Below, piece by piece: positions 1 to 5,604 of a DNA stretch of 6,162 nucleotides. Location of the stretch: contig JAEZZV010000124.1 of NCBI GenBank assembly GCA_023418375.1, positions 1 to 6,162 of the forward strand, given 5' to 3'. The stretch is from Actinomycetes bacterium. Its GTDB lineage: Bacteria; Actinomycetota; Actinomycetes; Actinomycetales; Cellulomonadaceae. Position 1 is the stretch's first letter; each line of letters starts with the position of its first letter. The notes beneath the pieces were generated by a model. That model ran no database searches and was not told the DNA's origin. It worked only from the letters and a program-made list of their open reading frames with translations. The translations under genes were made by a program, and so were the position numbers.

Positions 1-879
1 GCCACGCGCACGGCCGCCCTGGCCGTCGCGGCCGCCGTCGTCGCCCCCGGCGCGGTGTGGGTCGCCGAGGGCTCCCGACCCGCCGCGCCGCCCGCGGGCG
101 ATGACGCCGTCCGCCAGGACGCCCCCGACCACGCACCCGACGACGTCCGCGACGACGTCGGGCAGGTCGAGGAGGGGTGGCCGGACGCGCCCTACTGGCA
201 TGTCGCGTACGAGGTGCTGGACATGACCGGGGCTGTGACCGAGCGCGTCGACACCTGGTACGGGCACGACGCCCCGGGTGTCGCGCTCGTCGACGGCGAG
301 CCGGCCACGGCGTCCGGCCCGGCCACCTGGGGGGCCCTCCGGCTCGGGGGCCCCTACCTGACCGGCGACCACCGCGTCCGCGAGGACGGCCGGGTGCTCG
401 TGACCTGGGACGTGCTCTACGAGCTCCCCACGGAACCGGCCGTGCTCGAGGACCTCCTGCGCGCGAGCGTGGACCCGGACGTCGACGCCACCGCGGACGA
501 GCAGGTGTTCGACCTGATCGTCGAGCTCCTCAGCGGAAGCCCCGCGCCGCCGAGCCTGCGCCGCGCGCTGTGGGCGGTCGCGGGCGACCTGGAGGGCTCG
601 GAGGTCGTCCGACTGATGGAGGACCCGCAGGGTCGCCTCACGTCGTTCCTCGATCGCTCGCGCACCGGCGGGACGGCGGCCGGCCAGTACCGGTTCGACC
701 CGGACGACGGGCGACTCCTCGAGATCCTGCTGAACCCGACCCAGGACCAGGTGGTCGCCCACCCGGGCGAGATCGTCATGGGGTGGGACTTCGCCTTCGT
801 CGAGGAGGGGCCCACGCAGGCACCGCCCGTCGAGCCCACCCTGGAGCTCGCCGGCTGCACCTCGTGGGAGACCTGCTGA
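1..879 (+). CDS. CU044_5270-type membrane-anchored protein, 5' end missing
   Basis: The reading frame is open from base 1, so the true start lies left of the window; 292 residues are visible. The GTG at 55 is internal: the frame before it encodes a hydrophobic Ala/Val segment (window residues 4-22) that looks like the single membrane anchor. It is followed by an Asp/Pro-rich linker (about 25-55) and a soluble domain. The second half carries the pattern I associate with the CU044_5270 family: a PTEPAVLEDLLR stretch, FDLIVELLSGSPAPPSLRRAL (positions 508-570), and a late FDPDDGRLLE beta hairpin. Members usually sit directly after an ECF sigma-70 gene and have a short cytoplasmic N-terminus, one membrane helix and an outside domain, so an anti-sigma-like or accessory role is often supposed but not proven. 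The only two cysteines are near the very end (C-X5-C). It converges on the VOC gene with 3 bases between stops. Family assignment is fairly sure; function is unknown. Confidence 0.8.
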   Translation, partial: ATRTAALAVAAAVVAPGAVWVAEGSRPAAPPAGDDAVRQDAPDHAPDDVRDDVGQVEEGWPDAPYWHVAYEVLDMTGAVTERVDTWYGHDAPGVALVDGEPATASGPATWGALRLGGPYLTGDHRVREDGRVLVTWDVLYELPTEPAVLEDLLRASVDPDVDATADEQVFDLIVELLSGSPAPPSLRRALWAVAGDLEGSEVVRLMEDPQGRLTSFLDRSRTGGTAAGQYRFDPDDGRLLEILLNPTQDQVVAHPGEIVMGWDFAFVEEGPTQAPPVEPTLELAGCTSWETC

Positions 880-882
880 CCC

Positions 883-1308
883 TCAGCCCTGGCCGGGGCC
901 GCCGATGTTGACGAGCCAGTGCGTGCCGAACCGGTCCGTGCACATGCCGAACGTGTCGCCCCACGGCGCGGTGACCAGGGGTTCCTCGACCTCGCCGCCC
1001 TCGACGAGCCGGTCCCAGTAGCCGCGCAGCTCGGCCTCGTCCTCGGGCCCGCCGGACAGGGAGAGCGAGATCGAGCTGCCCAGCCGGTCCGCCATGCCGG
1101 CGGGGGCGTCGGAGGCCATGAGCACGAAGCCCGTCGGCGTCTCGAGCTGGCTGTGCATGATCTTGGCGCCCTCGGCGGGGTCGTCGCTCATGCCCGCCTC
1201 GGCGAACGTGCTGAAGGTGGGCTCCCCGCCGAGCACCGAGGCGTAGAACTCCATCGCCTGCCGGGCGGTGTCGACGAAGCCGAGGTAAGCGTTGAGGCGT
1301 GCGGTCAC
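883..1308 (-). CDS. PhnB-like VOC (glyoxalase-fold) family protein
   Basis: A 141-residue protein of the vicinal-oxygen-chelate superfamily, PhnB-like branch. Supporting pattern: N-terminal NAYLGFVDTARQAMEFYASVLGGEP (residues 6-30), central AKIMHSQLE (48-56) and the C-terminal signature with WGDTFGMCTDRFG (116-128) followed by HWLVNI. These are the two beta-alpha-beta-beta-beta halves of the fold, and the length is normal for the family. H52 and E56 lie where related proteins place possible metal ligands, but I cannot tell whether metal is bound. The start is GTG at 1308 because a perfect GGAGGA lies 4 bases upstream; a longer reading from 1359 would add 17 residues with no family similarity and would place this binding site inside the gene. 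No signal peptide, so cytoplasmic. The substrate is unknown; members of this branch are often annotated as demethylubiquinone methyltransferase-like, which should not be taken literally. Nothing links it to the exporter except the shared upstream gap. Confidence 0.9.
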   Translation of the reverse strand: MTARLNAYLGFVDTARQAMEFYASVLGGEPTFSTFAEAGMSDDPAEGAKIMHSQLETPTGFVLMASDAPAGMADRLGSSISLSLSGGPEDEAELRGYWDRLVEGGEVEEPLVTAPWGDTFGMCTDRFGTHWLVNIGGPGQG

Positions 1309-1312
1309 GGTG

Positions 1313-1318
1313 TCCTCC
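1313..1318 (-). promoter_or_regulatory. Ribosome binding site of the VOC gene
   Basis: GGAGGA on the minus strand, 4 bases before the GTG at 1308. It decides the start in favour of the 141-residue form over an in-frame ATG at 1359. Confidence 0.85.
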
Positions 1319-1357
1319 GGTGGGTCGCGTGCCGGTCCGCCGCGCGGCGAGCCGATC

Positions 1358-1385
1358 ACCGTACGGACCCGCCGTGGGCCGCGAA
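1358..1385 (-). promoter_or_regulatory. Candidate promoter for the VOC gene
   Basis: Read on the minus strand: a -35-like TTCGCG (1385-1380), 16 bases, then a -10-like TACGGT (1363-1358) matching the loose TANNNT of actinobacterial housekeeping promoters. This would give a leader of roughly 45 bases. The -35 match is poor, so this is a guess from pattern only. Confidence 0.25.
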
Positions 1386-1466
1386 CTCATCGCCCTTCGC
1401 CGCAGAGCGCTCGCGCCGTACAGCCCTTCCACAGCGTCCGCCCATGATCGTTCCAGGCCGCCTCCC

Positions 1467-1472
1467 TAGCGT
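1467..1472 (+). promoter_or_regulatory. Candidate -10 element for the exporter operon
   Basis: TAGCGT fits the TANNNT pattern and would place transcription start near 1479, about 30 bases before the first adaptor's GTG. At the usual distance upstream there is only ATGATC (1444-1449), a poor -35 match. Weak evidence; the position between an in-frame stop and the ribosome binding site is the main argument. Confidence 0.25.
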
Positions 1473-1494
1473 CGCACCGGTCGAACCCCCGAGC

Positions 1495-1501
1495 GGAAGG
1501 A
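1495..1501 (+). promoter_or_regulatory. Ribosome binding site of the first adaptor gene
   Basis: GGAAGGA, 9 bases before the GTG at 1511. Together with an in-frame stop at 1445-1447 and no other start codon between, it fixes the start of the first gene of the operon. Confidence 0.65.
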
Positions 1502-1510
1502 CGTGTCGCG

Positions 1511-2722
1511 GTGCACGGACGACGGCGGCCACGCGCGGCCGTGCGATGGCTCGGCGGGGCGCTCGCCGTCGCCGTCGCGGGCGGCGGCGTCTGGTGGTTC
1601 GGGCTGCGGGACGACGCGACGGCGGCCCCGTCCGCGACGACGCAGACGGTGGCCGCCAGCCTGACCACGCTCGAGACGTCGGTCAGCGCGAGCGGGACGG
1701 TCGCGCCGACGGTGCTGGAGGAGGTCTCGTTCGAGGCGGCGGGCACGGTGACGGCCGTCCAGGTCGCCCCGGGCGACACGGTCGAGGCCGGCCAGACGCT
1801 CGCCACGATCGACACTCTCCAGCTGAACGCCGACCTCCTCGAGGCGAGGGCCACGCTCGCCTCCGCTCAGGCGCGCCTGGCCTCGGCCGAGGACGACGAC
1901 GACGGGTCCGACGCGGCCGGGGCGCAGGTGGCCGCGGCGTCCGCGCAGGTCGACGTCGCGCAGGCCGTGGCAGACGCGGCGCAGGCGCAGATGGACGCCG
2001 CGACGCTGCTGGCGCCGGCCGCGGGCCTGGTCACCGAGGTGAACCTCGAGGTGGGGGACGTCGTCGCGGGCGCTGGTGGCGGGTCGGCGCCGTCGGCGGG
2101 TGCGGCGTCCGAGACCACGAGCGGCGCCCAGGTGGTCATCGTCGGGACCGACAGCTGGACCGTCGACGTCACCGTGGACGACTCCGAGGTCGCGCTGATC
2201 GAGGTGGGCGACCAGGCCGAGCTGACGCTCGAGGACGCCACCGACCTGGTCTTCGGCACCGTCGCGGAGATCGGCCTGGTCTCCACGACGACCGGCGGCG
2301 TCGCCGCCTTCCCCGTGACCATCGAGATCACCGGCCAGCCGGAGGGCGCGTACGACGGCGTCGCCGCGGACGTCGAGATCGTCTACGAACGACGCACGGA
2401 CGTGCTCACGGTGCCGTCCGCGGCCGTGCGCACGGTCGACGGGGCGTCGGTCGTGACGCAGCTCGACGCGGACGGCAACGAGGTCGAGACCGCCGTGACG
2501 ATCGGCGAGACCGTCGGCGACGTCACGGAGATCACCGACGGTCTCGCGGAGGGTGACGAGGTCGTCGTGGCCGTGGTGACGCGGACGAGCGAGGGCGAGG
2601 ACGCCCCGCAGCAGGGTGGGATGCAGTTCCCGGAGGGGTTCGACCCGACACAGATGCAGCTGCCCGAGGGCTTCGACCCGAGCCAGATGCAGCCGCCGGG
2701 CCAGGGCGGTAGCAATGGCTGA
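1511..2722 (+). CDS. Periplasmic adaptor (membrane-fusion) protein, MacA/YknX-like
   Basis: 403 residues, starting at GTG. This is the outside adaptor subunit of an ABC exporter, thought to couple to the permease and stimulate the ATPase. Layout: basic N-terminus (GRRRPR) and one membrane helix at 13-31; first lipoyl half near 68-101 (GTVTAVQVAPGDTVEAGQTLATI); alpha-helical hairpin 103-166 rich in Ala/Gln; second lipoyl half 167-187 (APAAGLVTEVNLEVGDVV); Gly/Ser/Ala linker 187-205; beta-barrel 208-292; membrane-proximal domain 295-355 with the familiar VLTVPSAAV. The hairpin tip is an acidic loop EDDDDGSD (127-134), and the hairpin is short, so a TolC-type contact is unlikely. The tail has two copies of an 11-residue Pro-Glu-Gly/Met unit (374-394). 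The protein has no cysteine and no lipobox, so it is held by its helix. Its stop overlaps the ATPase start by 8 bases. The family is sure; the substrate cannot be read from the sequence. Confidence 0.92.
   Translation: MHGRRRPRAAVRWLGGALAVAVAGGGVWWFGLRDDATAAPSATTQTVAASLTTLETSVSASGTVAPTVLEEVSFEAAGTVTAVQVAPGDTVEAGQTLATIDTLQLNADLLEARATLASAQARLASAEDDDDGSDAAGAQVAAASAQVDVAQAVADAAQAQMDAATLLAPAAGLVTEVNLEVGDVVAGAGGGSAPSAGAASETTSGAQVVIVGTDSWTVDVTVDDSEVALIEVGDQAELTLEDATDLVFGTVAEIGLVSTTTGGVAAFPVTIEITGQPEGAYDGVAADVEIVYERRTDVLTVPSAAVRTVDGASVVTQLDADGNEVETAVTIGETVGDVTEITDGLAEGDEVVVAVVTRTSEGEDAPQQGGMQFPEGFDPTQMQLPEGFDPSQMQPPGQGGSNG
2630..2695 (+). repeat. Two-copy 33-base repeat encoding PEGFDP(T/S)QMQ
   Basis: In-frame tandem repeat, 2630-2662 and 2663-2695. 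The units encode PEGFDPTQMQL and PEGFDPSQMQP, differing in two residues and at several silent positions. An extra MQF precedes the first unit. It forms the C-terminal tail of the first adaptor, beyond the folded domains. Confidence 0.85.
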
Positions 2723-3440
2723 GGCGACGACGGAGCCGGTCATCGCGCTGCGCGGCGTGGGCAAGACCTACCGCACCGGCTCGCTCGAGTTCGAGGCGCT
2801 GCGCGACGTCGACCTCGACATCGGTGAGGGCGAGTACGTCGCCGTCATGGGCCCGTCGGGCTCCGGCAAGTCGACGCTCATGCACATCCTCGGCTGCCTC
2901 GACACCGCCACGGTGGGCACCTACCGCCTCGCCGGCGAGGACGTCGCGGCGATGGACGAGGAGGACCTCGCCGAGATCCGCAACCGCCGGATCGGCTTCG
3001 TCTTCCAGCAGTTCAACCTGCTCCCGTCGCTGCCGGCCTGGCGCAACGTCGAGCTCCCGCTGGTCTACGGTCGCGTCCCGTCCGCCGAGCGCCGCGACCG
3101 CGCGGTGGCCGCCCTGGAGCGCGTGGGCCTGGGCGACAAGCTCGACAACCGCCCCGGCGAGCTCTCCGGCGGGCAGCAGCAGCGGGTCGCCGTGGCGCGC
3201 GCCCTGGTGGGCGAGCCCGCGCTGCTCCTGGCCGACGAGCCGACCGGCAACCTCGACTCGACGGCCACGGCCGACGTCCTCGGCCTGCTCGACGAGCTCC
3301 ACGCGCAGGGCCGGACGGTCGTCCTCATCACCCACGAGGCCGACGTCGCGGCGCACGCCAGGCGGCGCGTGCGGGTGCTCGACGGCCGGATCGGCGAGGG
3401 CCCCGTGACCGCCCATGCGCCGGCGGCGGTGGCCCCGTGA
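2715..3440 (+). CDS. ABC transporter ATP-binding protein, MacB/LolD/YknY type
   Basis: 241 residues, the usual length for a stand-alone nucleotide-binding subunit of the MacB/LolD/FtsE group. It hydrolyses ATP on the cytoplasmic face to drive the FtsX-fold permease encoded next. Motifs in order: aromatic A-loop Y19; Walker A GPSGSGKST at 46-54; LGCLD at 59-63, typical of this group; Q-loop QQFN at 98-101; signature LSGGQQQR at 150-157; Walker B LLLADEP at 170-176 with catalytic E175; D-loop NLDS at 179-182; switch H207 in THE. All are intact, so it should be active. The start is ATG at 2715, which begins the family's usual N-terminal sequence shortly before the first strand. It overlaps the adaptor's stop by 8 bases (ATGGCTGA), with AGGG (2703-2706) as a modest ribosome binding site inside the adaptor gene. 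The last 14 residues are an Ala/Pro tail with no known role. Its stop overlaps the permease start by 4 bases. Confidence 0.95.
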   Translation: MAEATTEPVIALRGVGKTYRTGSLEFEALRDVDLDIGEGEYVAVMGPSGSGKSTLMHILGCLDTATVGTYRLAGEDVAAMDEEDLAEIRNRRIGFVFQQFNLLPSLPAWRNVELPLVYGRVPSAERRDRAVAALERVGLGDKLDNRPGELSGGQQQRVAVARALVGEPALLLADEPTGNLDSTATADVLGLLDELHAQGRTVVLITHEADVAAHARRRVRVLDGRIGEGPVTAHAPAAVAP

Positions 3441-4669
3441 GCTGGAGCCAGACGCTGCGGACGGGACTGGCCGCCGTCCGCGCGCACGCGATGCGCTCGG
3501 TGCTGACGGTGCTGGGCATCCTCATCGGGATCGCCGCCGTGATCCTGACCGTGGGCCTCGGCCTCGGCACGCAGCAGGACGTCAGCGCGCAGATCAGCGC
3601 GCTCGGCTCGAACCTGCTCATCGTCACGCCGGGCTCGAGCACGGACGCCGAGGGCTTCCGGGGCGGCTTCGGCTCGGCGGCCACCCTGACCAGGTCCGAC
3701 GCCGCCGCGCTCGCCTCGGAGGTGAACGCGCCCGACGTCGCCGGCGTCGCCCCGGAGAAGTCCGCCTCGCTCTCCCTGGAGACGAGCGAGACGAACTGGA
3801 CCACCGACGTCGTGGGCACGACCCAGGACTGGCCGACGGTGCGCTCGCGCGAGCTCGCCTCGGGCGCGTTCTTCACGGCCGACGACGACGCGGCCATGGC
3901 GCACGTCATGGTCCTCGGGCCCGAGACCGCCACCCAGCTGTTCGGGAGCACGGACGCCGTCGGGCAGACGGTCACGGTGTCCGACCAGACGTTCACGGTG
4001 GTCGGCGTGCTCGCCGCAGAGGGCTCGGCGAGCGGCACCGACCTCGACGACGTGGCGCTGATCCCGCTGACGACGGCGGCCGAGCAGGTGGTCGGCGGGT
4101 TCGACCGGAACGCCGTCTCGACGGTGTACGTGCAGGCGGCGTCTGGCGACCGGCTCTCGGCGGCCAAGCAGGAGGTCGAGGCGACGCTGCTCGCGCTGCA
4201 CGGCATCGCCGACCCGGACGAGGCGGACTTCTCCGTGGACAGCCAGGACTCGCTCGTGAGCGCGGCGACGGCCGTCTACCGCACGCTCACCGTGCTGCTC
4301 ACCGGCATCGCCGCGCTCTCGCTGCTGGTCGGCGGCATCGGCGTGATGAACATCATGCTGGTGTCCGTCACCGAGCGGACCCGCGAGATCGGCCTGCGCA
4401 AGGCCCTCGGGGCGCCGCCGTGGGCCATTCGGCGGCAGTTCCTCGTCGAGTCCGCCGTCCTCGGCCTGGCCGGTGGCGTGCTCGGCGCTGTGCTCGGCGT
4501 CGTCGCGGCCCGGGCCCTGCCCGGCGTGCTCGGGACGTCCATCGTCGTGTCCGGCGCGGCCGTGGCCGGTGCCGTCGCCACCGCACTCGCGGTCGGCATC
4601 ACCTTCGGCGTGTACCCCGCCACGCGCGCCGCGCGCCTGGCCCCCATCGACGCGCTCCGCAGCGAGTGA
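3437..4669 (+). CDS. ABC transporter permease, MacB/FtsX fold (YknZ-like)
   Basis: 410 residues, close to the usual size for the stand-alone permease half of MacB. Four membrane helices: TM1 about 20-42, TM2 282-306, TM3 338-360, TM4 368-392. The large extracytoplasmic domain between TM1 and TM2 (about 43-281) corresponds to the MacB periplasmic core domain. Strong family marks are R20-SVLTVLGILIGIAAVI in TM1, GGIGVMNIMLVSVTERTREI (299-318) running into LRKALGA at the TM2/ATPase-coupling region, and the C-terminal YPATRAARLAPIDALR (393-408). No cysteines. The GTG start shares GTGA with the ATPase stop, so translation is probably coupled; only a weak GGTGG (3428-3432) precedes it. It should form a homodimer with two ATPase subunits and the outside adaptor. 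The fold works by mechanotransmission in characterised MacB and LolCDE; whether this one exports a small molecule, peptide or lipid is not visible. Confidence 0.95.
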   Translation: MSWSQTLRTGLAAVRAHAMRSVLTVLGILIGIAAVILTVGLGLGTQQDVSAQISALGSNLLIVTPGSSTDAEGFRGGFGSAATLTRSDAAALASEVNAPDVAGVAPEKSASLSLETSETNWTTDVVGTTQDWPTVRSRELASGAFFTADDDAAMAHVMVLGPETATQLFGSTDAVGQTVTVSDQTFTVVGVLAAEGSASGTDLDDVALIPLTTAAEQVVGGFDRNAVSTVYVQAASGDRLSAAKQEVEATLLALHGIADPDEADFSVDSQDSLVSAATAVYRTLTVLLTGIAALSLLVGGIGVMNIMLVSVTERTREIGLRKALGAPPWAIRRQFLVESAVLGLAGGVLGAVLGVVAARALPGVLGTSIVVSGAAVAGAVATALAVGITFGVYPATRAARLAPIDALRSE

Positions 4670-4680
4670 GTCGACGACAT

Positions 4681-4686
4681 GAGGAG
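4681..4686 (+). promoter_or_regulatory. Ribosome binding site of the lipoprotein gene
   Basis: GAGGAG, 6 bases before the GTG at 4693, in the 23-base gap after the permease. It is the best ribosome binding site within the operon and fixes the lipoprotein start, even though the same frame is open far upstream through the permease gene. Confidence 0.85.
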
Positions 4687-4692
4687 AGTCCC

Positions 4693-5604
4693 GTGAACCT
4701 GCGCCGGATCGCCCAGCCGGGCGCCCTCGCCCTGGTCGCCGCGCTGGCCCTGGCCGGCTGCTCGTCGCAGGCCGCAGGCGACGACGGGGACGCGACGACG
4801 CCCGCGACCGACCCCGTCGCGGCGTCGCAGACGCAGGGCGCGGGACCCGGTGGTCAGGACGCCGGCGGGATCTCCGGCGTGGTCGCGGCCGTGTCCGACG
4901 GCGTCGCGCAGATCCAGGAGGCCGACTCGCAGACGGCCGTGACGTGGTCGGACTCGACCGCGTTCTGGCGCGAGGCGACCGTGACGCTCGACGCGGTGAC
5001 CGTCGGCTCGTGCGTCGTCGCGGTGCTGCCCGGCGAGGACTCCGGGACGACGGCAGCGACCTCGGTGGCCGTCTCCGCGGGCGTCGACGGCGAGTGCGCC
5101 GCCAGGCCCGGGGGCGTGGCCGACGGTCCATCCGGCGGTTCCCCGGTGGCGCCGCGCGACGGCTCGGCCGCGCCGCCGGAGGGAGCCGACACGCCGCCCG
5201 AGCTGCCCGAGGGGGTGCCGACCGACATGCCCCAGGGCGAGCTCCCCGCGATGTCCGAGGGTGCGCCGTCAGGAGGGCTCGGCTCGATCGTGGTCGGCCG
5301 CGTGACCGCGGTCGACGGGACGACGCTGACCGTCGAGGCGACCGGGGCGGACGGCGCGACGACCAGCCAGGCCGTCGAGACGTCCGCCGGCACCGTGGTC
5401 ACCTCGACCGTGGAGGCGGACGCGTCAGCTCTGGTCGTCGGGGTGTGCGCGGCCGTGCAGGGCGAGGCAGACACGAGCGGCGGGATGGTGGCATCGCGCC
5501 TCACGGTCGCCGACGCTGATGACGACGGCTGCTCGCGTGGCGTCGCTCCGATGCCCGGGGGCGGGGCGGCGGGCCTCCCCGGCGGGGACACGACCGATGA
5601 GTGA
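4693..5604 (+). CDS. Secreted lipoprotein with two DUF5666-like beta domains
   Basis: 303 residues from GTG. The N-terminus is a clear type II signal peptide: MNLRR, a hydrophobic Ala/Leu run (11-21) and lipobox LAGC with C23 as the lipidated residue. A disordered Asp/Thr/Gln/Gly stretch (24-57) leads to a first domain (about 60-135), a Pro/Glu/Gly linker (136-196) and a second domain (about 198-280), ending in a Gly-rich tail. The second domain has a DUF5666-like pattern: GRVTAVDGTTLTVEA, a Thr/Val stretch, then LVVGVCAAVQG and MVASRLTV. The first has the same order in more divergent form (GVVAAVSDGVAQIQ, VTVGSCVVAVLPG, ATSVAVS). Each domain has two cysteines 28 residues apart (C107/C135, C252/C280), suggesting a disulfide in each. 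DUF5666 has no assigned biochemical role, so function is unknown. Position between permease and second adaptor suggests an accessory or substrate-handling part of the exporter at the membrane's outer face. Domain name is from memory of the pattern. Confidence 0.88.
   Translation: MNLRRIAQPGALALVAALALAGCSSQAAGDDGDATTPATDPVAASQTQGAGPGGQDAGGISGVVAAVSDGVAQIQEADSQTAVTWSDSTAFWREATVTLDAVTVGSCVVAVLPGEDSGTTAATSVAVSAGVDGECAARPGGVADGPSGGSPVAPRDGSAAPPEGADTPPELPEGVPTDMPQGELPAMSEGAPSGGLGSIVVGRVTAVDGTTLTVEATGADGATTSQAVETSAGTVVTSTVEADASALVVGVCAAVQGEADTSGGMVASRLTVADADDDGCSRGVAPMPGGGAAGLPGGDTTDE

Larger units (their letters stand above)
1309..1510. other. Divergent intergenic region, VOC gene / exporter operon
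   Basis: The only non-coding stretch of any length in the window. It separates two genes read in opposite directions and so must carry both promoters. It holds the two binding sites listed separately, weak promoter candidates for each direction, and two 8-base perfect palindromes: CCGTACGG at 1359-1366 and GAGCGCTC at 1405-1412. The first overlaps the candidate -10 of the VOC gene, so it could be an operator, but 8-base palindromes are common in sequence this GC-rich. Minus-strand open frames crossing the region look like shadows of GC-rich DNA. No terminator, riboswitch or RNA gene was seen. Confidence 0.7.

Noticed and set aside
886..903. GC-rich inverted sequence after the convergent stop codons as a terminator
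   Set aside because: GGCCGGGGCC allows only a 4-base stem and lies inside the VOC coding sequence with no T-run; not supportable as a terminator.
1405..1412. GAGCGCTC palindrome as an operator
   Set aside because: Only 8 bases, does not extend, and is expected by chance in such GC-rich sequence; not enough for a separate feature.
776..1432. Minus-strand open frame overlapping the VOC gene in another frame
   Set aside because: Arg/Gly-rich and motif-free, while the overlapping frame has the complete VOC signature and a ribosome binding site.
919..2556. Plus-strand open frame of 545 codons spanning the VOC gene and the first adaptor
   Set aside because: It runs opposite the VOC gene and out of frame with the adaptor, and its translation is Arg/Gly-rich without motifs.
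1466..2764. Long minus-strand open frame (432 codons) opposite the first adaptor
   Set aside because: Composition is Arg/Gly/Asp/His-rich without family motifs, and it lies entirely opposite a clear adaptor gene. It is what GC-rich DNA gives on the opposite strand.
3415..4692. Upstream extension of the lipoprotein frame through the permease gene
   Set aside because: The signal peptide with lipobox begins at GTG 4693 behind a strong GAGGAG; the upstream part is an out-of-frame reading of the permease.
3065..5131. Very long minus-strand open frame (688 codons) opposite ATPase, permease and lipoprotein
   Set aside because: It crosses three well-supported genes, is Arg/Pro/Ser low complexity and has no recognisable domain; stop codons are simply rare in this composition.
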